A DNA stretch of 64,000 nt. Source: Pelomonas sp. Root1444. GTDB lineage: Bacteria > Pseudomonadota > Gammaproteobacteria > Burkholderiales > Burkholderiaceae_C. This document shows, piece by piece, positions 43,768 through 53,340 of this stretch. Where the stretch lies: positions 643,811 to 707,810 of the forward strand of contig NZ_LMFP01000028.1 of NCBI RefSeq assembly GCF_001426885.1, read 5' to 3'. Position 1 is the stretch's first letter. Every line of letters starts with the position of its first letter. The translations under genes and the position numbers were made by a program. The notes beneath the pieces were generated by a model that was given only the letters and a program-made list of their open reading frames with translations, made no database searches and was not told where the DNA came from.

Positions 43768-45197
43768 GGACGGGATTCTTCCGGGGTTCGGTACGGACGG
43801 CGGCGCAGGTGTGCGGCGAGGCGCAAAGCCAAGGCCGCGATCGTCAGGCCGGTGTTGGCAATGCCGCTCGAAGGGATGAGCGAACCGTCGCAGACAAACA
43901 AATTGCGAAGCCCATGGACCCGGGCATCGGCATCACAGACGCCGGCGTCGGCGTCTGTCGACAGCCTCGCCGTGCCGGAATGGTGGGCGGCGCTGCTCAG
44001 GCCGTTCTGCCACTCGGCGAAGACGCGCGCACGCCTGGTGACCGGCGCCAGCCAGGCCAGCACGTCCTGGACGGAGGCGTCGAGGTCGCGCCGGAAGTCA
44101 TCGCTCAGGTGCCAGCGACGCAGCCGCCGTTCGCTGCCGTTGGCACTGTCCTGCTCGCCCCAGATTGAAAGCTCTGGCGCCGTCGGCATCTGCGCGCACA
44201 ACAGCAAGGTGTAGTGGCGCGTGGGAAGGCGGATGCCGAACTTGAAGGACAGGATGTCAAGCACGTCGTCCCAGTGCTTGAAAAGCTGCAAGTAGCGCCA
44301 TGGATTCCACGGGTTGCGGCGCAAGTCGTTCAACACGCTGCCCACACGCTCGCGGCGGCTGTTGCGGTAGTAGTTGGCGGCTGGCCGCAGCTGGAAGGAC
44401 ATGTGCAGCCCGGCCCGCTTGACGACCAGGGGCAGACGCAGGTTGCCGTCCGTGCCCGGCACGCGGTAATTCCAGAGCCGATAGAGCGGCACCGTGACCT
44501 CCACCTCGCCCACGAAGCCCATGGGATGGTCCTCGTAGTGGGCGCCCGCATGCCGCAACGCGGGCAGCTGACGGCGCGCCGCGAGCTTTTGCAGAAGCAC
44601 CGGTGAGGACAGCCCCCCGGCAGCAAGCACGAAGACATCACCGGGGATCTGGCGGCGCAGTTCGCCGTCGGCAACGGTCAGGCTGGCGATGCCGTCCGAC
44701 TCGTCAAGTTGGAAGTCGACAACGTCGGCGCGCACGACCTCCACGCGCCCCTGCAGCTGCAGCGCCTCCCACACATTGCGCGGCCACTGCGGGTAGTACA
44801 GCCCCTGCAGCAACCCGTCCGGCAGGCCGATGTCGCGATAGCGCTGGCGCAGTTTGCCGATCGCCTCACGGACCCGCGTGAGGCTGGTGCCGGACAAGAG
44901 CGCGAAAGCCTGGTCGTAGTACGGGTCCAGCGCCGACTTCGGAAAGGGCCAATGGGCCGCGAAGATCTCTTCGTCGATCTCGATGAGGCCGTTGTGCCAG
45001 AGCTGCGTGGAGCCGCCCAGGCCCGCGCCGAAGTGCGGATCGGTGACGGCAGGCAGCCCGACGTCGACCACCGGGTAGCGCCCGTCCACCGCGGCCGCGC
45101 CGCGCTCGATGATGACGACGTCGTGGGAATCGAGCAGCCCATGGGCCAACATGCAGCCGCCCAGACCGGCGCCGACGATGACCGCCTTCGGCTTCAT
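43764..45197 (-). CDS. GMC-type FAD oxidoreductase
   Basis: A 477-residue flavoprotein of the glucose-methanol-choline oxidoreductase group. The FAD-binding fingerprint is KAVIVGAGLGGCMLAHGL. The active-site histidine is probably in SSAAHHSGTARLS, and the C-terminal IANTGLTIAALALRLA contacts the flavin. It probably oxidises a sugar or lipid-linked intermediate, which is inferred from the neighbours (an epimerase and glycosyltransferases). The start at 45197 overlaps the epimerase stop (ATGA). Confidence 0.85.
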   Translation of the reverse strand: MKPKAVIVGAGLGGCMLAHGLLDSHDVVIIERGAAAVDGRYPVVDVGLPAVTDPHFGAGLGGSTQLWHNGLIEIDEEIFAAHWPFPKSALDPYYDQAFALLSGTSLTRVREAIGKLRQRYRDIGLPDGLLQGLYYPQWPRNVWEALQLQGRVEVVRADVVDFQLDESDGIASLTVADGELRRQIPGDVFVLAAGGLSSPVLLQKLAARRQLPALRHAGAHYEDHPMGFVGEVEVTVPLYRLWNYRVPGTDGNLRLPLVVKRAGLHMSFQLRPAANYYRNSRRERVGSVLNDLRRNPWNPWRYLQLFKHWDDVLDILSFKFGIRLPTRHYTLLLCAQMPTAPELSIWGEQDSANGSERRLRRWHLSDDFRRDLDASVQDVLAWLAPVTRRARVFAEWQNGLSSAAHHSGTARLSTDADAGVCDADARVHGLRNLFVCDGSLIPSSGIANTGLTIAALALRLAAHLRRRPYRTPEESRP

Positions 45198-46231
45198 CGG
45201 CTCAAGTGGCCGGCTGCCCGCAGCCATTCATGCGTCAGCATCACACCTTGTTCAAAGTCGACACGCGGCGCCCAGCCCAGCAGGCGCTTGGCCTTGTCGT
45301 TCGAAAACGTGATCGGGAAGGTCTCGCGAAGCACGCGCCCCTCCGGCGGCCAGGGCGCCACCGGTGGCCGCCAGCCGCCCAGGCGCTTGAGCTTGCGCAG
45401 CAGGCGCTTGTGCAGGCCGCCGAGGGGCTCGGGCGGGTGCTCGGCCCAGTAACGCTTGGCCTCGGCAGACGACAGGCTCTTGAGGCGCGGCGGCGGCTCC
45501 ACCATGGCGGCGAAGCGGCGGATGAACTCGCCCCAGCTCACGGCGCGGTCGGCGTTGATGAACATCGCCTGCCCCAAGGCATCCTGACTCACCAAGGCCG
45601 CGTCGATGGCGTCGCAGACATCGTCGACGTAGACCACGTTGCAGACACCCGCGCCGTCGTCAAACATCGTCACCTCACCCGCGCGGGCCTGCTGGATGAC
45701 CTGCAGCTCGAAATGCCCCCCGAGGCCATAGACGACGGTCGGCCGCAGGATCACCGCCCGCAGGTCGCCCCGGTCGATGGCCGCCTGAACGATCTCCTCC
45801 TGCTCAGCCTTGGAGTCGGAATACTCGTTGCCGTAACGGCCGATGCGCGCCGTCTCCTCCCGCGCCGCCTCGATGCCAGGTGCCGGCCCGTGAACGGACA
45901 TCGTGCTGATGTGCACGAACCGGCGCACCCCCTGCGCTACGGCGGCTTGCACCAGGTTCCGGGTCGCCTGAGGACCGCGGTCACCATGGGCCAGGTGGAT
46001 GACGGCATCACAGCCTTGAAGCCCTTGTGCCACTGCGGCCGGCTGCAGCAGGTCCGCCACGGCGGCCTGACGGCCCTGGGCCAGCAGCTGTGCGGCCGCT
46101 GCAGCGCTTCTGACGAGGGCGACATGGCCCTGCTGGCCTTGGGCTTCAAACCGCTCTCGCAGGCGGGAACCGATGAAGCCGGTGGCACCCGTGATCAGGC
46201 AACGCGACGGACGCGCATCGAGCAAAGGCAT
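45194..46231 (-). CDS. NAD-dependent epimerase/dehydratase
   Basis: A 345-residue short-chain dehydrogenase of the extended type. The nucleotide motif is CLITGATGFIGSRLRERFEA. The active-site tyrosine is not the usual YxxxK but lies in GRYGNEYSDSKAEQEEIV (YSDSK). It should act on a nucleotide sugar. The frame runs upstream to 46339, but the start at 46231 matches the family N-terminus. It is divergent from the next glycosyltransferase; the 276-bp gap must hold two promoters, neither clear to me. Confidence 0.87.
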   Translation of the reverse strand: MPLLDARPSRCLITGATGFIGSRLRERFEAQGQQGHVALVRSAAAAAQLLAQGRQAAVADLLQPAAVAQGLQGCDAVIHLAHGDRGPQATRNLVQAAVAQGVRRFVHISTMSVHGPAPGIEAAREETARIGRYGNEYSDSKAEQEEIVQAAIDRGDLRAVILRPTVVYGLGGHFELQVIQQARAGEVTMFDDGAGVCNVVYVDDVCDAIDAALVSQDALGQAMFINADRAVSWGEFIRRFAAMVEPPPRLKSLSSAEAKRYWAEHPPEPLGGLHKRLLRKLKRLGGWRPPVAPWPPEGRVLRETFPITFSNDKAKRLLGWAPRVDFEQGVMLTHEWLRAAGHLSR

Positions 46232-46507
46232 CTTGTGGAATCGAGAGTGTGGACAGGAGGTGGCGGTCTCATCGGCTGAGATCGCAAAGCGTCGATGGCA
46301 GTCCGCTCCACCGCCGACCGTCGGGTCGGGCGCGATCATATCGGCGGCCGAGGGGCAATCGGCGTGACGACCTGCTCAATCGCGGGGTACGCATGCCCCC
46401 TCTGGAGGAGGGCCCGCGCACTACACTGCCGGGCCCCGACCGGGCGGTGCCCTCCATGGATTTGCTCGCGCAACGCGGCATCCCGGGCCCCTTGAACCAT
46501 CCCGCCA

Positions 46508-47485
46508 ATGCCCTTGCACATCGCCGTCATCATCTGCACCTGGAACCGCGCCGCGAGCCTCGGTGTGACGCTGAAGTCGTTGCGCGAACAGCAGCTGCCG
46601 GCGGGCACGGACGTCGAGTTCATCGTGATGGACAACAACTCGAGCGACGCGACGCGGCAGACGGTGGAGGCCGCCCAAGCGTCGTGGCCCGTCGGCCGTC
46701 TTCACTACCTGTTCGAGGGCCGGCAAGGCAAGCAGTTCGCGCTGAACAGCGGCATCGCGTTCGCTCGCTCGCTGGGCTGCAACCTGCTGCTGTTCTCTGA
46801 CGACGACATCTTGTTCCCCGTGCACTGGTGTCGACAGTCCGCCGAGTTCTTCGCGGACCCGACCGTGATGCTGGTGGGCGGCAAGACGCTTCTGGATTGG
46901 CCGCCGACCGGTGCGCCGGTCTGGTTCCACCGCAACATGAGCGCCATCCTGGCCGGCGTGGACCTCGGCGACACGCGGCTGGACCACCCCGATGCCACCT
47001 ATGCGCCGGCGGGCTCGAACATGGCGGCCCGGGCCGAGCTGTTCGATCTCGTGGGCGGTTTCTCGGAGACGCATTTCCGGCACATGGACTATGAGTTCGG
47101 CCAGCGCTGCATGCGGCGCGGCGTGCACGTCGTCTATGAACCCAACTGGGTCGTCAAGGCGCCCGTGGACCCGCACCTGTTGACCAAGCGCTATTTCAGG
47201 CGCTGGTCGCTCAAGGCCGGGATCTCGCCGTGGCAGGACATGCAAGCGGGCATCCGCCACTTCGCGTGGGTGCCGGTCTGGCTGTACAGGCAATTGGTGC
47301 AGGACATGCTGGCCTGGCTCATCGCGCCAGCACGCGGAGAGAGCCCGGCAACCCGCTTCCTGCGCGAGTTGCGCATCTGGCGCGCATGGGGAACCATCGC
47401 GAGCCGCTGGATGTCGAAGCTGCGGCCCGCGGCCTATCCGGCATGGGTGCAGGCACGCTCGCAGAAGCGCCAGAACGTCTATTGA
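46508..47485 (+). CDS. Glycosyltransferase family 2
   Basis: A 325-residue GT-A enzyme. The start reads MPLHIAVIICTWNRAASLGV, followed by VMDNNSSDATRQ and the metal site LLLFSDDDILFPVHW. The second half has FRHMDYEFGQRCMRRG, typical of the acceptor side of GT2. The C-terminus is longer and basic (LIAPARGESPATRFL). It starts the second plus-strand run and ends 1 base before the next gene. Confidence 0.88.
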   Translation: MPLHIAVIICTWNRAASLGVTLKSLREQQLPAGTDVEFIVMDNNSSDATRQTVEAAQASWPVGRLHYLFEGRQGKQFALNSGIAFARSLGCNLLLFSDDDILFPVHWCRQSAEFFADPTVMLVGGKTLLDWPPTGAPVWFHRNMSAILAGVDLGDTRLDHPDATYAPAGSNMAARAELFDLVGGFSETHFRHMDYEFGQRCMRRGVHVVYEPNWVVKAPVDPHLLTKRYFRRWSLKAGISPWQDMQAGIRHFAWVPVWLYRQLVQDMLAWLIAPARGESPATRFLRELRIWRAWGTIASRWMSKLRPAAYPAWVQARSQKRQNVY

Positions 47486-47486
47486 A

Positions 47487-48539
47487 ATGCCGGTGGTCCT
47501 CCTCCCCCACCAGGCCAGCGGCAACATCTACATCCGCGAACTGGGCCGCGCCTATGCCGAGTTGGGCTGGACGCCGATCTATGGCCCCGAGAATCTTCTG
47601 GAAGGCAATCTGCGGCCAGACCTCCTGCATCTCCATTGGCCCGAGGAGTTCTATCGCTGGCGGGGCGAGGGCACCTTGGCCGCGCGCGCGCAACACTTCC
47701 TGATGCGCCTCCAGACGCTGCGCCAGGCCGGCGTGCCCATGGTGTGGACGGTGCACAACCTCGTGCCGCATGACGTGGCCGACGCCACCGTCGATGCCCA
47801 CGTCTACCGGACCGTCATCGACTCGGTCGACGCCGTTCATCACCACTGCAACTGCTCCATCAAGGCCGTCGCGGCCCGCTATGAGGTTCCGCCGCGCGTG
47901 CGGCAGTTCGTCCAGGCGCATGGGCACTATTTCTCCTATCCCAATGCGATCAGCCGGGCGGACGCCCGGAGGGAACTCGGCATTCCGGCAGAGGCCCGCG
48001 TGTTCCTGCAGTTCGGTCAGATCCGCGGCTACAAGGGGCTGGACCTCCTGCTGTCCGCGTTTGACCAGCTTGAACTGCCCGGCAAATTCCTTCTTGTCGC
48101 CGGCCTCTACAACGCGCCGACGGGGCCAGGCGCATGGCGTGAGCGCCTCCGGCTCGCCTGGCGCAAACGCACGGACCGCAAGCTGCTCATCCATGGTCGC
48201 TCCATCGACTCCGACCGCATCCAGGTCTACATGAACGCTGCCGACTGCGTGGTGCTCAGCCACACCGCCGGCTTGAATTCCGGGGTGGCGGTGCTGGGCA
48301 TGAGCTTTGGCCGCCCGGTCGTCGGCCCGCGCCTGGGGTGCATCGGCGAGACGCTGGGTGAAGAGAACAACTTCACCTACCCCCCGGGCGACGTCAAAGC
48401 GCTGACCAGCGCAATGCTCGCGGCGGCGCAAAGCCCGCACCTGTCCGCCCAAGGCCAGAACAACCGGCTTGCCTGCGAGTCCTGGCAATGGACGGGCATC
48501 GCCGGCGCGGCCTTGCATGCCGCCGGGCTGAACGGCTGA
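47487..48539 (+). CDS. Glycosyltransferase family 4-like
   Basis: A 350-residue GT-B enzyme. The N-terminal domain includes PDLLHLHWPEEFYRW and MVWTVHNLVPHD. The C-terminal domain has FLQFGQIRGYKGLDLLLSAF and the donor region CVVLSHTAGLNSGVAVLGMS. The LHLHWP and TVHNL pattern resembles single-domain GT4 and GumK-type enzymes. The sugar is unknown. It follows the GT2 gene after one base and is followed by the flippase after 2 bases. Confidence 0.82.
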   Translation: MPVVLLPHQASGNIYIRELGRAYAELGWTPIYGPENLLEGNLRPDLLHLHWPEEFYRWRGEGTLAARAQHFLMRLQTLRQAGVPMVWTVHNLVPHDVADATVDAHVYRTVIDSVDAVHHHCNCSIKAVAARYEVPPRVRQFVQAHGHYFSYPNAISRADARRELGIPAEARVFLQFGQIRGYKGLDLLLSAFDQLELPGKFLLVAGLYNAPTGPGAWRERLRLAWRKRTDRKLLIHGRSIDSDRIQVYMNAADCVVLSHTAGLNSGVAVLGMSFGRPVVGPRLGCIGETLGEENNFTYPPGDVKALTSAMLAAAQSPHLSAQGQNNRLACESWQWTGIAGAALHAAGLNG

Positions 48540-48541
48540 CG

Positions 48542-50005
48542 ATGGCGCCCCTAGCTCCCCCTGCGCAGCCATCCGCTCGCCGTGCCGTCCTGTTCGCGTT
48601 CGCACAGCGCTATTTCTCGTTCGCGCTGCAACTGGGCACGTCCGTCATCCTGGCGCGCCTGCTGACGCCCCAGGAGACCGGCATCTTCTCGCTGGCCGCG
48701 ACCGCGGTCGCCATCGGCGCCATCGTGCGCGAGTTCGGCATTGGCGACTATCTCGTCAGCCAGAAAGAGCTGACGCCGGAGAAGATACGCGCTGCGTTCA
48801 CGGTGACGGTCGCCGTCGCGTGGATCATCGCCGTCGTCATCGCACTGGCCGCCTATCCGCTGGCTGCGCTGTACAACGAGCCGGGCGTCGCCCGGGTGAT
48901 GCACATCCTCTGCCTGAACTTCATGCTGTTGCCCCTGGGCGCCACCACCATGGCCCTGCTGGTCAAGGCGCTGAAGTTCGACATCGTCTTCGTGATACAG
49001 GCGGGTTCCGCTTTGGTCGGCGCAGCCGTCACCATCCTCTGTGCACTCAACGGTCTCAGCTATACCAGCCCTGCCTGGGGCTCCGTCGCCAGCATCGTGG
49101 CGACCTTCGTGCTGCTGATGCTGCTCCAACCCCAGGCGGCCCGCATGCGGCCGAGCTTTCGCAACTTGCGCCAGGTGCTGCAATTTGGCGGCAAGAACAC
49201 GATGTCGCGCATCGTCGAAGGCGTTTCCACGCGTGCCGACGACTTCATCATCAGCGGCATGCTCGGCTTCCACAGCAGCGGCATTCTGAGCAAGTCCAAC
49301 AGCCTGAACGCCGGCTTCTACACCTTCTTCGCATCGGCCGTCGTCAGCGTCGCCTCCCCGCTGATGGCACGGGCTCGCCACAGCGGCCGTGAGATCGCCG
49401 AGGACTACCGGCGCGTCACGCTGCAGATTGCAGCCGTGCAGTGGCTGTTCTTCGGCGTGATGGGCATTTGCGCGCACGAGATCATCCTGCTGCTTTTCGG
49501 CCCGAACTGGGTGGAGGCGGTCCCCATCCTGCAGATCGGGGCCGTCCAGGGCCTGATCTATGCACCGTTCATGCTGTGCACGCCGGTATTGACTGCCTAC
49601 GGCGCCATGGGCGCGCAACTGCGCGTCAACCTGGTGTTCGGCGCCACGTTGGCGACCTGCCTGCTCATCGGCGCGATGCACAGCCTCATCGCCGCCGCGG
49701 CGCTGTCCGTCATTGCGCACACCGTGCGACTGCTGCTGCTCGCCAGAGCAGCCAAAGCGGTCTGCGGCATCTCGACCTACGAGATCGTGCGCAGCATGGG
49801 GCCCACCGCCGCGATGGCCGTCGGCGCAGCCGTGGCCACGCTGCTGGGCCGTTCCCTTGCCGAATGGCTGCAACTGCCGCTCGTGCTCAATCTTGGGGTC
49901 GCCGTCGCCAGCGGCGGGCTCGCCTGCCTGGGCCTCGCCGTCGCCTTCAAGCACCCGATCTCCGCTGAATTGAAGAGGCTGAGGCGCAAGCCGGCCGGTC
50001 TCTGA
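48542..50005 (+). CDS. Wzx-type polysaccharide flippase (lipopolysaccharide biosynthesis protein)
   Basis: A 487-residue polytopic membrane protein, with about 12-14 helices expected. The N-terminus has FAQRYFSFALQLGTSVILAR followed by LLTPQETGIFSLAATA, the usual start of the MATE-like polysaccharide transporters. It should turn lipid-linked repeat units across the inner membrane for polymerisation by the ligase-like protein encoded at 59-60 kb. The start at 48542 directly follows the previous stop. Confidence 0.88.
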   Translation: MAPLAPPAQPSARRAVLFAFAQRYFSFALQLGTSVILARLLTPQETGIFSLAATAVAIGAIVREFGIGDYLVSQKELTPEKIRAAFTVTVAVAWIIAVVIALAAYPLAALYNEPGVARVMHILCLNFMLLPLGATTMALLVKALKFDIVFVIQAGSALVGAAVTILCALNGLSYTSPAWGSVASIVATFVLLMLLQPQAARMRPSFRNLRQVLQFGGKNTMSRIVEGVSTRADDFIISGMLGFHSSGILSKSNSLNAGFYTFFASAVVSVASPLMARARHSGREIAEDYRRVTLQIAAVQWLFFGVMGICAHEIILLLFGPNWVEAVPILQIGAVQGLIYAPFMLCTPVLTAYGAMGAQLRVNLVFGATLATCLLIGAMHSLIAAAALSVIAHTVRLLLLARAAKAVCGISTYEIVRSMGPTAAMAVGAAVATLLGRSLAEWLQLPLVLNLGVAVASGGLACLGLAVAFKHPISAELKRLRRKPAGL

Positions 50006-50032
50006 CACCACCCCCCGAATGCCCTGACAGCC

Positions 50033-51106
50033 ATGAAACCCGAGGTCATTGCGCTCTACCTGCCCCAATACCATCCCATCAAGGAGAACGATGAGTGGTG
50101 GGAGCCCGGGTTCACCGAGTGGACCAATGTCACCAAGGCCAAGCCGCTGTACCGTGGGCACCACCAACCGAATCTCCCGTCCGAGCTGGGCCTCTACGAC
50201 CTGCGGGTGCCCGAAGCGCGCGAGGCGCAGGCGGAACTCGCCAAGGCCTATTCGGTCACAGCCTTCTGCTACTACCACTACTGGTTCGGCAACGGTCGGC
50301 GCCTGCTTGAGCGGCCGCTGAATGACGTGCTGGCATGCGGCAAGCCGGATTTCCCGTTCATGGTCTGTTGGGCCAACCAGACCTGGTCGGGCGCCTGGCA
50401 CGGGCTGGACAAGCAGGTTCTCGCCGAGCAGCTCTATCCCGGCGTCGATGACGAGAAGGCGCATTTCGAGACGCTGTTGTCGGCGTTCCGCGACCCGCGC
50501 TATCTGCGCGTGAAGGGCAAACCGGTATTCATGGTTTACGCCCCCGACGACCTGCCCGATCCGGTTGCCTTCATCGCTCATTGGCGGCGGCTGGCCGAGG
50601 AGGCGGGCCTGCCGGGCCTCTATGTCCTCGCCGAACATCGCGATCCCTTCTGGGACGCCAGGGCTCACGGTTTCGACGCCTTCATCCTCAAGCCCAGCTT
50701 CATGCGTCGGCGTGCCTGGACGCCCTGGTCGCAGCCCCTGCAGAAGATCCGCAACCGCATCCTGGACGCACTGGGCCGGCCGTCGGTGTTCGACTACGAA
50801 GCCATGCAACCCTACCTGTTGCCGGAGCGCGCCTCACCACAGGCCATTCCGTGCGTGCTGCCCAACTGGGACAACACGCCGCGCAGCGGCGCGCGCGGTG
50901 TCGTGCTGGAGAACTCGACACCGCAAAAGTTCGGCGCCGCCCTGGACCGCGCACTCGCGCTGTGGCGCGGACGGGACAGGGAAGACAACTTCCTGTTCGT
51001 GAAGTCTTGGAACGAGTGGGCCGAAGGCAATCATCTGGAGCCGAACCGCCGATGGGGACGGGCCTACCTTGAAGTGCTGGCCGCAAAGATCAACGCGTCC
51101 CGCTGA
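50033..51106 (+). CDS. WbsX/GH99-like protein
   Basis: A 357-residue protein of the WbsX family, with a fold related to glycoside hydrolase 99. The start MKPEVIALYLPQYHPIKEND is followed by WWEPGFTEWTNV, AFCYYHYWFGNGRRLLE and PFMVCWANQTWSGAW. The C-terminal FVKSWNEWAEGNHLEPNR is diagnostic of the family. These proteins are common in O-antigen and exopolysaccharide loci, where they may transfer or trim sugars. The activity here is unproved. Confidence 0.9.
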   Translation: MKPEVIALYLPQYHPIKENDEWWEPGFTEWTNVTKAKPLYRGHHQPNLPSELGLYDLRVPEAREAQAELAKAYSVTAFCYYHYWFGNGRRLLERPLNDVLACGKPDFPFMVCWANQTWSGAWHGLDKQVLAEQLYPGVDDEKAHFETLLSAFRDPRYLRVKGKPVFMVYAPDDLPDPVAFIAHWRRLAEEAGLPGLYVLAEHRDPFWDARAHGFDAFILKPSFMRRRAWTPWSQPLQKIRNRILDALGRPSVFDYEAMQPYLLPERASPQAIPCVLPNWDNTPRSGARGVVLENSTPQKFGAALDRALALWRGRDREDNFLFVKSWNEWAEGNHLEPNRRWGRAYLEVLAAKINASR

Positions 51107-51124
51107 GCTGACCACGACCGGCCG

Positions 51125-53326
51125 ATGCCTTCCTCCACCGCCCTGCCCGGCTTGCCCTCATGGGCCTGCGAACCTCTCGACCCCGCCCAGGGGCTCGGGC
51201 GGCACCGGGACGACTGGGACGCATTGAACGAACGGCTTTTCGGCGGCCATCCGCTGCTGGACGCCGGCTTTGTCGACGCGCTGTTACGCCATTTCGGCGA
51301 GCCCGGCCTCCACCTGTGCACGGCTTCGCAAGGGGGCGCCCGGCCGCAAGCGATGACGCTGCTGAAAAGGCAGAACAGGGGCCTGGGGATTTGGTCCAGC
51401 TTCCTGCCCATGCAGGCCCAGATCGCACCGGCATTGATGACGCAATCCACGCCGGCAAAGCATCTGCTGAAACTGCTGCCGGCCTACGCCACGCAACTCG
51501 ACCTGTTGTGCAACGACCCGCGCTTTGGCGATCTCCGCGGCCAAGGCGCCCATGTCATGCCCCATGCGCTGACGATGAGCGTCAGCCTGGCCGGGGGCTT
51601 CGACGACTACCTGGCGCAGCGTCCGCGCAAGCTGATGCAGAACATGCGCCGCTATCTGCGTCGCCTGCAATCCGAAGGCGGCCGCGAGCGGGTGGACGTC
51701 ATCACAGCGCCCGAACTCATGGCCGCGGCCGTCGATCGCTATGCAGCGCTCGAGAGCCGTGGCTGGAAGGGCCGCAAGGGTACCGCCGTGCGCAGCGACA
51801 ACGCCCAGGGCCGCTTCTACGCCGACGTCATGCGCTGCTTCGCGGAGCGCGGCGAGGCCATGGTGTACGAGCTCTGGCTCGGCGAAGACTTGCTGGCTTC
51901 ACGCATGATGCTGTCCCGTGGCGGGATGACCGTGATGCTCAAGACGGCCTTCGACGAGAATTTCGAGCGCTTCGCACCGGGTCGCATCCTGCTGCTGCGC
52001 ACGCTGGAGGACCTGTTCAAGCGCACGCCCGGCGGGGTCGTCGAGTTCTACACCGATGCCGAGGCCGACCTGCTGGCATGGTCGACATCGCAGCGCTGGA
52101 TCAACCATGTGAGCGTCTACCGGCATCGTGGGCTGCCCTGGTTCTACGAGCTGCTCAGGCGCGGCGGGCGCAGCTGGAAGCGCCGTGGGCAGGAGCGGCC
52201 GCTCGACGTCACGGCGATGGCTCAACGCAGCGGCGCGACGGTGGAGCGGTTCGCCCACCCGCGCGAGCTGCCTGAGGATGCGCTGGCCCTGTTGCGACGC
52301 CGCGAGCAGGCCTATGTGGAGTTTGGCGCCGACTGGTTCGGGCTCTTGTGCGACACCGTCTTTCGCGACGCTTCGCAGACCAGCTTCCATGTCCTGCGCC
52401 GTCAGGGCCGCACGCTCGCGGTGCTGCCCATCGCCAAGCAGCAGGGCGAGTCCAACACCGAGGTCGGCGCGCTGGCCAACTACTACACGACGCTGTACTC
52501 GCCCGCGCTGGAGGACGACCTCGCGCCCGAGGACCTGCTGCCGCTGGTGCTGGCGCTGCGGCGCGAGCACGGCGCGCCGGCCTATCGCTTCTGGCCGATG
52601 GACCCGGCGACGCGCGAGTTCGAGCTGCTGCGCGAGGCGCTGCGCCTGGCCGGCCTGCGGCCACACGCGTACTTCGCCTTCGGCAACTGGTATCTGCAAG
52701 TCGAGGGCGACTGGGCCGGCTACCTGAAAAACCGCAGCGGCCAGTTGCGCAGCACCATCAAGCGCATGACCAAGCGGCTGGCGGCCGAGGACGGTGGCCG
52801 GCTGGAGATCATCCGCGACGAAGCCGACATGGAGCGCGGCATCGCGGCCTACCAGGCGGTCTACGACGCCAGCTGGAAGGTGCCCGAACCCTACGTCGAT
52901 TTCATCCCCGGGCTGATCCGGCTCTGCGCCCGCCGCGGCTGGCTGCGCCTGGGCGTGGCCTGGATCGGCGACAAGCCCATCGCCGCCCAGCTGTGGATCG
53001 TCAACGCCGGCCGAGCCCATATCTACAAGGTGGCCTATGACGAGGCCTTCAAGGCCATCGCGCCGGGCACGCTGGTCACGGCCCTGCTGCTCGAGGAGGC
53101 CATCGATCGCGACAAGGTCGCCGAGGTGGACTACCTGATCGGCGACGACGCCTACAAGAAGACCTGGATGAGCCACCGCCGCGAGCGCTTCGGCCTGATC
53201 GCCTACGACCCGGCCACGCCGCGTGGCCTGTACGGCCTCTTGCGCCAGGCGGTCGGCAACACCTGGCGGCGGTTGCGCGCGCTGCGAACACCCCCTGCCC
53301 TTCCCGCAGACAATCCCGCGTCCTGA
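51125..53326 (+). CDS. Double FemAB-like (GNAT/Acetyltransf_6) acyltransferase
   Basis: A 733-residue fusion of two related transferase halves. Residues about 1-355 form one FemAB-like unit (RPRKLMQNMRRYLRRLQSEG, then RGWKGRKGTAVRSDN, then VVEFYTDAEADLL). Residues about 365-715 form a second (YLKNRSGQLRSTIKRMTKR, then DASWKVPEPYVDF, then EVDYLIGDDAYKKTWMSH). Such domains transfer acyl or aminoacyl groups to amino sugars. It is followed at 14 bases by the asparagine-synthetase-like gene, which suggests both decorate the same sugar. No signal peptide is seen, so it acts in the cytosol. Confidence 0.85.
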   Translation: MPSSTALPGLPSWACEPLDPAQGLGRHRDDWDALNERLFGGHPLLDAGFVDALLRHFGEPGLHLCTASQGGARPQAMTLLKRQNRGLGIWSSFLPMQAQIAPALMTQSTPAKHLLKLLPAYATQLDLLCNDPRFGDLRGQGAHVMPHALTMSVSLAGGFDDYLAQRPRKLMQNMRRYLRRLQSEGGRERVDVITAPELMAAAVDRYAALESRGWKGRKGTAVRSDNAQGRFYADVMRCFAERGEAMVYELWLGEDLLASRMMLSRGGMTVMLKTAFDENFERFAPGRILLLRTLEDLFKRTPGGVVEFYTDAEADLLAWSTSQRWINHVSVYRHRGLPWFYELLRRGGRSWKRRGQERPLDVTAMAQRSGATVERFAHPRELPEDALALLRRREQAYVEFGADWFGLLCDTVFRDASQTSFHVLRRQGRTLAVLPIAKQQGESNTEVGALANYYTTLYSPALEDDLAPEDLLPLVLALRREHGAPAYRFWPMDPATREFELLREALRLAGLRPHAYFAFGNWYLQVEGDWAGYLKNRSGQLRSTIKRMTKRLAAEDGGRLEIIRDEADMERGIAAYQAVYDASWKVPEPYVDFIPGLIRLCARRGWLRLGVAWIGDKPIAAQLWIVNAGRAHIYKVAYDEAFKAIAPGTLVTALLLEEAIDRDKVAEVDYLIGDDAYKKTWMSHRRERFGLIAYDPATPRGLYGLLRQAVGNTWRRLRALRTPPALPADNPAS

Positions 53327-53340
53327 TCCCAAGAGCCCGC

